Assembly: GCF_024708915.1 (NCBI RefSeq) | Contig: NZ_JANJXQ010000022.1 | Span: forward strand, 1-12,255 | Origin: Thiobacillus sp. | Lineage (GTDB): Bacteria; Pseudomonadota; Gammaproteobacteria; Burkholderiales; Thiobacillaceae | Direction of reading: 5' to 3' | Length of the DNA: 12,255 nt | Shown: positions 1 to 8,096 of the stretch, piece after piece | How the letters are laid out: every line of letters starts with the position of its first letter | Numbering within the stretch: position 1 is the stretch's first letter | The notes under the pieces: model-generated | What the model saw: only the letters and a program-made list of their open reading frames with translations | Told to the model about the DNA's origin: nothing | Database searches by the model: none | Translations under genes and position numbers: made by a program

Positions 1-2134
<2,134 letters not shown>

Positions 2135-2149
2135 TATCGGGCTGCCTAT

Positions 2150-2169
2150 CGCACCACCAGCAAGGTGCG
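2150..2169 (+). terminator. Possible weak hairpin after glnB
   Basis: In the 59-base gap between the convergent glnB and the minus-strand membrane gene, CGCACC (2150-2155) can pair with GGTGCG (2164-2169) across an eight-base loop. No T-run follows, so this is not a convincing intrinsic terminator. A second small inverted repeat, CTACC/GGTAG at 2194-2208, sits on the stop codon of the minus-strand gene. Either or both may help separate the two converging transcripts, but the evidence is slight. Confidence 0.25.
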
Positions 2170-2193
2170 GCGGTCAGGTTGACGGTTACTGAG

Positions 2194-3348
2194 CTACCTC
2201 TGGGGTAGGCTTGCGGAAGCCAGGAAGATTTTCTGCAACGAGGCGGTGCAGATCAGGAAAAGCGGAATGAACGTGAACGACAGGTTCCGCATTTCGTCGG
2301 TGTGGCAATAGAAAAGCCACAAGGGCGTACTGATCGCGAGTGAGGTCAGGAAAAGCCATCGAATGGGCTTGATCAGACTACGCCATGAGATGGACACCAG
2401 TAGCAGCAGAACCGCCACGAACAACAGGTTCAGTCCGCGCGGGAACGGAATCAGCGGTGCATAGAAATCGTGCCAGAGAAAGTAATTCTGCAGTGTCGTC
2501 CAGAATGCAATATTTTCCTGGAGCTGCCAGATGGTGGTTTGCCCCGGATTCCCCGCGAAACCCGACTTGATGTAGAGATACAGGGCCGCCGAAAGCGCGC
2601 CTGCGATGGCGAGGCTGAGCGCAAGTCCAGCCCTGCCGCGTCTGTCCGCGTTCCGAAAGCCGGCATAGAGGACGGGAAGGTACAGGAGCGGCACGAGAAT
2701 GTTGGATTCCTTGTTCGATACCGCCAGTGGCAGCAGCAGAATCCACCAGTAGTAACGGCCCTTGAGGGCAGTCAGCAGCAATCCACTCAGAAAAAAAAGC
2801 TCTGGAAAATCGTAGAAGAAGTTCCCGTGCAGGAAGCTCAACGGCAATAGAAGCAGGAACATGATGGGCGCCGCTACGGCCAGGATAGGGGCTTCCGATC
2901 CGGCCACCACTGTGCCGACGAGCATTCTGAGCAGATAGGCGAGTCCAAGCAGGCTGAGGAAATCGATCAGGTAGACGACGTGGAATTTGATTGCATAGTC
3001 GGGCGTCCAGAATTCCGGGCCAGGGTTGGCGTGTTTGGCGCGGCCGAAGTATTGCTGCTTGAGATGGTATTTATCGAGGTGGTATTTGACGAAGGCATCC
3101 TGGTCCTTTTCCGGAACCAGGCCGGCCGCGAAATTGGCGACCGTGGGCAGGAGCTGCCGATATACGTAGGGCCTCTCGGCCGTTCCGTTCAGCATGGCCG
3201 AAAGTCCGAAAGCCGGGCTGCCTTCCTCCAGCGAGCGGGTTTGCATGAAGACGTTCAGCGTCATGGCGGATATCGCCATGAATAGAATCAGAACGATGGC
3301 TTCCCTGGCGACAAGCAGTCTGATGCGGGCGAACGCGAAGTCGCCCAT
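2194..3348 (-). CDS. Polytopic membrane protein, probable GT-C-type glycosyltransferase
   Basis: A 384-residue integral membrane protein with roughly eight to ten hydrophobic segments. After a first helix (about 14-34) comes a long polar stretch (about 35-120) carrying RPYVYRQLLP at 59-68. Further motifs are FYDFPELFF (178-186), SNKESN (211-216) just after a helix, and DEMRN (351-355) before the last helix. This layout of a large loop after helix 1 and charged motifs at helix ends recalls GT-C transferases, which take sugars from polyprenyl-phosphate carriers on the outer face of the membrane. I cannot assign it to a named family. It is the last gene of the minus-strand operon; its ATG directly abuts the TGA of the SMR-like gene with no intervening base and no visible ribosome binding site, so coupling is likely. 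Role as a pentosyl or other sugar transferase is inference from context; a carrier-lipid processing or transport role is the alternative. Confidence 0.6.
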   Translation of the reverse strand: MGDFAFARIRLLVAREAIVLILFMAISAMTLNVFMQTRSLEEGSPAFGLSAMLNGTAERPYVYRQLLPTVANFAAGLVPEKDQDAFVKYHLDKYHLKQQYFGRAKHANPGPEFWTPDYAIKFHVVYLIDFLSLLGLAYLLRMLVGTVVAGSEAPILAVAAPIMFLLLLPLSFLHGNFFYDFPELFFLSGLLLTALKGRYYWWILLLPLAVSNKESNILVPLLYLPVLYAGFRNADRRGRAGLALSLAIAGALSAALYLYIKSGFAGNPGQTTIWQLQENIAFWTTLQNYFLWHDFYAPLIPFPRGLNLLFVAVLLLLVSISWRSLIKPIRWLFLTSLAISTPLWLFYCHTDEMRNLSFTFIPLFLICTASLQKIFLASASLPQR

Positions 3349-3714
3349 TCAGCTTTGGCCCACCAGGTAGACCCCGGCGCAAATCAACGCGACGCCGATC
3401 GCGCGGCCTGCGCCGATCTGTTCGCCCATCAGGAAACCGATGGCCACGGTGAAAACGAAGCCCAGTCCGACAAGCGGATAGGCCTTGCTGACATCCCATT
3501 TCGACAGGACACCGAGCCAGACCAGGGCCCCCAAACCGTAGAGCAGGAACCCCCCCAGGATGAACTGGTTCGTCATGACCGCGAGCAGGGTTTTGTAGGA
3601 ATAGGGTTGCGATAGCGTTTCGCGGATGCCGTCGCCAGACATGCCCGCCTTGAGTGAAAACTGGGCGGCCACCGACAGAGCGATGCTGATGACGGCAATG
3701 TAGATCGTTTTCAT
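3349..3714 (-). CDS. Small four-helix SMR/EamA-family membrane protein, possible lipid-linked sugar flippase subunit
   Basis: A 121-residue protein with four predicted membrane helices (about 4-22, 46-66, 72-95 and 102-119), the architecture of a single EamA half or small multidrug resistance protein. Helix 1 carries AAQFSLKAG, and the third helix region reads SKAYPLVGLGFVFT, a proline-glycine pattern typical of this superfamily. Such proteins work as dimers. Relatives such as ArnE/ArnF are linked to moving undecaprenyl-phosphate-aminoarabinose across the inner membrane, while EmrE-type relatives export cations. Here it lies between a UbiA-type prenyltransferase and a GT-C-like protein, with a four-base ATGA overlap upstream and a direct TGA/ATG abutment downstream, which favours the flippase role. 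Family membership is fairly secure; the substrate is inferred. Confidence 0.75.
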   Translation of the reverse strand: MKTIYIAVISIALSVAAQFSLKAGMSGDGIRETLSQPYSYKTLLAVMTNQFILGGFLLYGLGALVWLGVLSKWDVSKAYPLVGLGFVFTVAIGFLMGEQIGAGRAIGVALICAGVYLVGQS

Positions 3715-5159
3715 AGAGCAATATCCAGTTTCAGGAAATGGGCGATCAGCATGACGGCAATCATGCCGAAGACCGTTACGCGGCTACCCCGATCCTTGAT
3801 TGCGTAGATGACGGGATCGTCGTGCATCTCTCCCCGGGAAGTCTTGATCCAGAGCCGGGCAAGCCAGTAGATCAGACCGAAGGCAACGAACCACAGAAGA
3901 TGCGGTGTGGCGTAGCGCGCCTGGGTTTCCGGAACGTTGATGAACAGCCCGAAAACCACCACGGCTGCCAGCGCCGCTCCAACGCCCAGCGGCCACAACA
4001 CGACCAGGTCGCCGACGCGGTAATCCCGGCCGCGTGTCGACTGCGTACCACTTTGTTCGAGCGAGACCAGTTCTGCGCAACGTTTCACCAGCGCCAGACT
4101 CAGGAATATGAACACCGAAAAGGCGAGTAGCCACGAACTCGTCGCGATGCCGATGGCGACGGAGCCTGCCAGTATGCGCAGGGTGTAGAGGAGCGACAGC
4201 ATGAGTACGTCGATCAGCACGTATTCCTTCAAAACCAAACTGTACAAACTGGTGAGGACCAGATAGGCGAGGAGCATCAGGACGAAACCCTGGGATACGG
4301 CGAAGGCCAGGGCAAAGGCGAGAACCAGGATGGCACCCGCTACGGCAAGCCCGTGCAGTATCGGCAGGTTGGCACTGGCGAAAGGCCGGTGGCGTTTGCG
4401 CGGATGGGCACGGTCGTTATCCAGGTCCCATAAATCGTTGACCACGTAGGTGGCCGAAGCCGCAAACGAAAACGACAGGAACGCCAGAATCGTCGTCACC
4501 AGCTTGTCGATTTCCAGAAAAGAGAAGGCGGTCAGAAGCGGTACGAACAGCAACAGATTCTTCAGCCACTGGTGAACGCGCAAGGCCTTCAGCAGGACGG
4601 CAGGGCCGGCACGCTTGTCGTGAATCTCGTGTTCGACCGGAACGGTGCGTTTGACCTGCTCAGCCACGCCAGGGGAAACGCCAACCAGGACAGCCGCCTG
4701 TGCAGCCTGCCAGATCGGCAGATCGGCCCGACTGTCGCCGGCGTATACAAACGCATCCCCGCCGTTTTGCCGAATGGCCTGCAGTTTCGCCTGCCCTTTC
4801 AGGTTGTGACCGGCCTCCGTGGCAAGGATACGGTCGAACAGGTTCAGATGCGTGGCGACGTCCTCCGCGATCGAGCGGTGCGCCGCAGTGGCCAGCCAGA
4901 TTGGCCGTCCCCTGGATTTTTCCTGGCGCAGATAATCCAGCAGAGGCTCGCGGTAGGGGAGGAGCCCTGCATCGATGGAGACGTGTGCCGCAATGGCGTC
5001 CTTGAATCCTGCGCGCCCCCTGAGTAGCCACATCGGTAAACGCAGCAGATTGAGCGGAGATTGCTTGACCAGCTTGATGATCGACTCGACAAGCGTGTCG
5101 GTCGGCGTGAGCGTGCCGTCCAGGTCGACGACCAAAGGCGTGTTCGTTGCGGTGATCAC
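3711..5159 (-). CDS. HAD phosphatase-UbiA prenyltransferase fusion, probable polyprenyl-phosphate phosphoribosyltransferase
   Basis: A 482-residue two-domain protein. The N-terminal soluble domain (about 1-185) is a HAD hydrolase: VVDLDGTLT with Asp12/Asp14, Thr91 in WLATAAH, a lysine near 125, and GDSRADLP with Asp142/Asp146. The C-terminal domain (about 190-482) is a multi-helix UbiA-type prenyltransferase with the first Asp motif NDLWDLDND (241-249) followed by RAHPRKRHRP, and a second motif region with Lys311 and Asp317 before LRILAG. The NDxxDxxxDRAHPxKRxRP form is the one I recall from decaprenyl-phosphate phosphoribosyltransferases (mycobacterial Rv3806c, rhizobial NoeC), which attach 5-phosphoribose from PRPP to a polyprenyl phosphate; the HAD domain could then remove the 5-phosphate. 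The start is GTG, with GGAGG (5164-5168) four bases upstream; no upstream in-frame alternative is needed because the HAD motif begins at residue 10. First gene of a three-gene operon. Exact substrates are inferred. Confidence 0.82.
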   Translation of the reverse strand: MITATNTPLVVDLDGTLTPTDTLVESIIKLVKQSPLNLLRLPMWLLRGRAGFKDAIAAHVSIDAGLLPYREPLLDYLRQEKSRGRPIWLATAAHRSIAEDVATHLNLFDRILATEAGHNLKGQAKLQAIRQNGGDAFVYAGDSRADLPIWQAAQAAVLVGVSPGVAEQVKRTVPVEHEIHDKRAGPAVLLKALRVHQWLKNLLLFVPLLTAFSFLEIDKLVTTILAFLSFSFAASATYVVNDLWDLDNDRAHPRKRHRPFASANLPILHGLAVAGAILVLAFALAFAVSQGFVLMLLAYLVLTSLYSLVLKEYVLIDVLMLSLLYTLRILAGSVAIGIATSSWLLAFSVFIFLSLALVKRCAELVSLEQSGTQSTRGRDYRVGDLVVLWPLGVGAALAAVVVFGLFINVPETQARYATPHLLWFVAFGLIYWLARLWIKTSRGEMHDDPVIYAIKDRGSRVTVFGMIAVMLIAHFLKLDIAL

Positions 5160-5202
5160 CAGCCCTCCCTTGGTTTAGGCTTTATTGGTATGGGTGCGGG
5201 CG

Positions 5203-5208
5203 ATTATA
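5203..5208 (-). promoter_or_regulatory. -10 element of the HAD-UbiA operon promoter
   Basis: On the minus strand the bases read exactly TATAAT, followed by CG. Transcription would start near 5196, giving a leader of about 37 bases before the GTG at 5159. I find no good -35 hexamer at 16-18 bases upstream, so the promoter may depend on an activator or be weaker than the -10 implies. The element lies just outside the RAYT remnant. Confidence 0.5.
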
Positions 5209-5216
5209 GCGACTGA

Positions 5217-5530
5217 GTATTCCGGCGCGTTTGTTTTATCTACATCTTCATGGCCAAACATGCCCACCTGTTGGTCACGCCTGAACCCGAATCCGGCATA
5301 GCCAAACTGATGCAAGCCCTTGGCCGCGCTACGTCCAGCACATCAACCGCAGCTACAAACGCACCGGAGCACTAAAGCGGCAGCATCAGTTGAATCTAGA
5401 GAACTGGGTGCGGATTCCGCTGCAAGGCGATGATGGTTTCGACTTGAAGGGCCGGCCCCCTTCCCGCAAAGACGCTACCCGGTCGCCAGGCCAGGCTGAC
5501 ATTCTGGAGACGGTGCTTACTGCAGCGTGA
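5217..5530 (+). pseudogene. Decayed REP-associated tyrosine transposase (RAYT, Y1-type) fragment
   Basis: This accounts for most of the 378-base gap between the HAD-UbiA gene and bamD. Read from about 5217, one frame gives IYIFMAKHAHLLVTPEPES then GIAKLMQALGR, and ends at TAA 5373-5375. The HAHLL is an HUH-type metal-binding motif. From 5330 another frame continues with YVQHINRSYKRTGA, which is exactly what should follow ALGR in RAYT proteins, including the candidate catalytic tyrosine region. A frameshift at about 5326-5330 therefore breaks the gene. The N-terminal part and the LWEGR-type region after RTG are missing. The second frame stays open to TGA 5528-5530 but no longer looks like RAYT. 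RAYT enzymes mobilise REP palindromes; this copy must be inactive. Confidence 0.72.
5446..5463. repeat. Short GC-rich inverted repeat in the transposase remnant
   Basis: GAAGGG (5446-5451) and CCCTTC (5458-5463) form a perfect six-base stem around the loop CCGGCC, which is itself self-complementary. No T-run follows on either strand. It lies 75 bases downstream of the bamD stop on the bamD strand, so it could stabilise the bamD transcript end or be a REP-like relic, but neither can be shown from one copy. Confidence 0.35.
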
Positions 5531-5537
5531 GTAGTCC

Positions 5538-6383
5538 TTACCAGAACCGGTACCACGCCTTGCCCTCAGTACTGACACCCTTGCTGTACTTGCTGTTGGG
5601 GAAATTCAGCGTCAGCACGCGCTGCGCATCGTCGCGCAGGTCGGTCAGTTTCAGCTTGTCGTAGGCAATCACCATGATCGCCAGCGCTTCTTCCAGGGCG
5701 GGGGCTTCGGGATAGGTTTTCAGCACTTCCTTGGCACGATTGGCTGCGGCCACCCAGGCTTCGCGTTTCAGATAGTATTTGGCGACGTGGACTTCGTTGC
5801 CGGCCAGCGCGTTGACCAGGTACTTCATGCGGGCGGTCGAATCGGCGGCGTACTTGCTGTCGGGGAAGCGGGTGGTCAGTTCCTTGAACGACAGGAATGC
5901 GTCGCGTGCGGCCTTGGGGTCGCGTTCGCTCATATCCTGGTCGACCAGGTTGCCCAACAGGCCGAGGTCGTCGTTAAAATTCGCCAGGCCCTTCAGATAG
6001 TAGGCGTAATCGACGTTAGGGTGATTGGGGTGCAGCTTGATGAAGCGGTCGCACGCGGCAATGGCGGAAATCGGCTCGTTGTCCTTGTAATAGGCGTAGG
6101 CGACTTCGAGCTGCGCCTGCTGCGCATAGCGGCCGAACGGGTAGCGCGACTCCAGCGTTTCGAACAGCTTGACCGACCGTTCGTAGTTGCCCTCGTTGAG
6201 ATTGTCCTTCGCCTCGGCATAGAGCTTTTGCGCCGACCAGCCCGCGGTTTCATCCTTGACCTCGGGCAGCAGGCCGCAGCCGCCCAGGGTGAGCGCAGCG
6301 GCCAGCAGTACGCTGCCCAGCGCCGGTTTGAGGCCAGGCGACCGATTGAATGTAGTGAAACCGGATGAACGTTGCTTAAGCAT
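5538..6383 (-). CDS. bamD: Outer membrane protein assembly factor BamD (lipoprotein)
   Basis: BamD is the essential lipoprotein partner of BamA in the complex that inserts beta-barrel proteins into the outer membrane. From the ATG at 6383 the product is 281 residues. It has a basic N-region, a hydrophobic stretch and a lipobox LGGC with the lipidated cysteine at residue 36. The rest is built of TPR-like helical repeats: YAEAKDNLNEGNYERSVKLFE, then ESRYPFGRYAQQAQLEVAYAYY, then FIKLHPNHPNVDYAYYLKG, all characteristic of BamD/ComL. Length fits the family. An in-frame GTG at 6395 would add four residues; neither start has a Shine-Dalgarno, and I prefer ATG because the -10 at 6413-6418 leaves it a leader of about 23 bases. 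It faces rluD head to head, with the two ATGs overlapping by two bases. Confidence 0.95.
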   Translation of the reverse strand: MLKQRSSGFTTFNRSPGLKPALGSVLLAAALTLGGCGLLPEVKDETAGWSAQKLYAEAKDNLNEGNYERSVKLFETLESRYPFGRYAQQAQLEVAYAYYKDNEPISAIAACDRFIKLHPNHPNVDYAYYLKGLANFNDDLGLLGNLVDQDMSERDPKAARDAFLSFKELTTRFPDSKYAADSTARMKYLVNALAGNEVHVAKYYLKREAWVAAANRAKEVLKTYPEAPALEEALAIMVIAYDKLKLTDLRDDAQRVLTLNFPNSKYSKGVSTEGKAWYRFW

Positions 6384-7359
6384 GGGAAAAGACACAGAAA
6401 TTTCGTCGACCGATTATAAGGGAAATAGCCAAGGCGATATCCGCCAACTGGTGATCCCGGATGCGCAGGGCGGCCAGCGCCTGGACCAGGCTCTGGCCGC
6501 CCTGCTGCCGGAATTTTCGCGCAACCGCATCCAGAACTGGATCCGTGCGCGCAAGATCGCGGTGGACGACGCCTGGGGCACGACCAGGATGAAGGTCAGC
6601 GGCGGCGAGGCGGTACGGGTCGAAATCGAGCCCGATCCGGACGCCACCCCCGACGCGCCGGAGGCCATTCCGCTCAACGTGGTGTTCGAAGATCCGGTGC
6701 TGATGGTCATCGACAAACCGGTCGGGCTGGTGGTCCATCCCGGCAGCGGCAATCGCCAGGGAACGCTGCTCAACGCGCTGCTGCATCACGTGCCGCAGGT
6801 CGCCGAACTGCCGCGTGCCGGTATCGTGCACCGGCTCGACAAGGACACCTCCGGCCTGCTGGTCGTCGCCAAAACCCTGCGCGCGCACACCGACCTGGTG
6901 CGCCAGCTGCAGGCGCGCACCGTCAAACGCGAATACCTCGCCCTGGTGTACGGCGAGGTCGACCATGCCGGTACGGTCGATGCGCCGCTGGCGCGCGACC
7001 CGCACAACCGCACCAAGCGCACCGTGCACAGCATGGGCAAGGAAGCCGTCACCCATTACGACGTGGTCGAGCGCTTTCCCGGCGTGACGCTGCTGCGCTG
7101 CAAGCTGGAAACCGGTCGCACCCACCAGATCCGGGTGCACATGCAGCATATCGGCCATCCGCTGGTCGGCGAATCGGTCTACAGTGCCAGCCGCCGCAGT
7201 CACCTCAAGATCCCGTTCCCGCGCCAGGCGCTGCACGCCGAAAAGCTCGGCCTGATCCATCCGGTCACGCAGGAATACATCCAGTGGGAATGCCCTGTGC
7301 CACCCGATTTCGCCTCGCTGCTGCAAGCGCTGCGCGACAACACCGACTGGGGCAAGTGA
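6382..7359 (+). CDS. rluD: 23S rRNA pseudouridine synthase, RluD type
   Basis: RluD converts uridines 1911, 1915 and 1917 (E. coli numbering) of 23S rRNA helix 69 to pseudouridine. The 325-residue product has an N-terminal S4 RNA-binding domain (about 28-85, including QRLDQALAALLPEFSRNRIQ) and a pseudouridine synthase domain with the catalytic motif HRLDKDTSGLLV, the aspartate being residue 153. ETGRTHQIRVHMQHIGHPLVG near the end is also typical. The ATG at 6382 gives a short extension before the S4 domain; an in-frame GTG at 6451 just ahead of IPDAQGGQRLD is possible, but neither has a clear ribosome binding site. The frame stays open further upstream to 6256, but that part runs antisense through bamD. 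The stop overlaps the pgeF GTG (GTGA). The divergent bamD and the following pgeF match the E. coli order and support RluD over RluC or RluA. Confidence 0.93.
   Translation: MGKDTEISSTDYKGNSQGDIRQLVIPDAQGGQRLDQALAALLPEFSRNRIQNWIRARKIAVDDAWGTTRMKVSGGEAVRVEIEPDPDATPDAPEAIPLNVVFEDPVLMVIDKPVGLVVHPGSGNRQGTLLNALLHHVPQVAELPRAGIVHRLDKDTSGLLVVAKTLRAHTDLVRQLQARTVKREYLALVYGEVDHAGTVDAPLARDPHNRTKRTVHSMGKEAVTHYDVVERFPGVTLLRCKLETGRTHQIRVHMQHIGHPLVGESVYSASRRSHLKIPFPRQALHAEKLGLIHPVTQEYIQWECPVPPDFASLLQALRDNTDWGK
6413..6418 (-). promoter_or_regulatory. -10 element of the bamD promoter, inside the rluD coding region
   Basis: The minus strand reads TATAAT followed by CGG, 30 bases upstream of the bamD ATG. It has the same TATAATCG context as the promoter at 5203-5208. 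No matching -35 hexamer is visible at normal spacing. It falls within the first 13 codons of rluD, so the bamD promoter and the rluD coding start share sequence. Confidence 0.5.
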
Positions 7360-8096
7360 AGCCGATCGTTCCCGACTGGCCCGCGCCGGCGCGGGTAAAG
7401 AGCCTGATGACTACCCGCGCGGGCGGCGTCAGCCTGGCTCCCTGGGGCGGCCTCAATCTCGGCGATCACGTCGGCGACGATCCGGCCCGCGTTGCCGCCA
7501 ACCGGTCGCGCCTGCGGGAACGGCTGCCTGCCGAGCCGGGCTGGCTCAGGCAGGTGCACAGCGCGCACGCGGTCGAAGTGGGGCGTGAACCGAATCCCGA
7601 AGCCGATGCGTCGTTCACCCGCGAGACCGGGCAGGTCTGCGCCGTGCTCACCGCCGACTGCCTGCCGGTGCTGTTCTGCGACCGCGCCGGCAGCGTTGTC
7701 GCCGCCGCGCACGCGGGCTGGCGCGGGCTGGCAGGCGGCGTGCTGGAGGCCACCGTCGCCGCGATGCAGGCGCCGCCGGGCGAAATCCTCGCCTGGATGG
7801 GCGCTGCCATCGGCCCGCAGGCGTTCGAAGTCGGCGACGAGGTGCGGCAGGCCTTCGTGAACCGGCACCCCGAAGCCGGCGCCGCCTTCGTGCCGCACGC
7901 ACCGGGCAAATGGCTGGCCGACATCTACCAGCTGGCGCGCATCCGCCTCGGCCACGCGGGAGTGCAGGCGATCCACGGCGGCGGGCGCTGCACCTTCAGC
8001 GAGGCGGACAGCTTCTATTCGTACCGGCGCGATGGCGTGACCGGGCGGATGGCGTCGCTGATCTGGCTGGAACAAACCGTTAGAAGTCTTCCCTGA
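7356..8096 (+). CDS. pgeF: Peptidoglycan editing factor PgeF (YfiH/LACC1 family)
   Basis: A 246-residue member of the YfiH/DUF152 family. These proteins were long annotated as laccases; members have purine nucleoside-processing activities, and E. coli YfiH was reported to keep wrong amino acids out of the peptidoglycan stem peptide. The metal-site residues are in place: His68 (RQVHSAHAVEV), Cys102 (TADCLPVLFCD) and His119 (AHAGWRGLAGG). IGPQAFEVGDEV and the C-terminal GGRCTFSE...YSYRRDG are further family signatures. The start is the GTG at 7356, which overlaps the rluD TGA and follows GGGG at good spacing; a start further upstream would run through rluD. Its last 17 bases overlap the 3' end of the convergent DNA ligase gene. 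Confidence 0.93.
   Translation: MKPIVPDWPAPARVKSLMTTRAGGVSLAPWGGLNLGDHVGDDPARVAANRSRLRERLPAEPGWLRQVHSAHAVEVGREPNPEADASFTRETGQVCAVLTADCLPVLFCDRAGSVVAAAHAGWRGLAGGVLEATVAAMQAPPGEILAWMGAAIGPQAFEVGDEVRQAFVNRHPEAGAAFVPHAPGKWLADIYQLARIRLGHAGVQAIHGGGRCTFSEADSFYSYRRDGVTGRMASLIWLEQTVRSLP

Noticed and set aside
2150..2208. A bidirectional intrinsic terminator between glnB and the membrane gene
   Set aside because: Two short inverted repeats exist, but the stems are only five to six bases and no T-run follows on either strand, so I list it only as a weak hairpin.
2470..3285. Several short frames on both strands inside the GT-C-like gene
   Set aside because: None has a family motif or ribosome binding site. 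The 384-residue frame has clear membrane segments and abuts its neighbour exactly, so it is the real gene.
5396..5578. A 60-codon minus-strand frame downstream of bamD
   Set aside because: It overlaps the bamD end and the transposase remnant, lacks a ribosome binding site and resembles nothing known.
6376..7326. A 316-codon minus-strand frame opposite rluD, and a similar 291-codon frame opposite pgeF (7200-8075)
   Set aside because: Both are His/Gln/Arg-rich shadows without family motifs; rluD and pgeF carry all catalytic residues on the plus strand.
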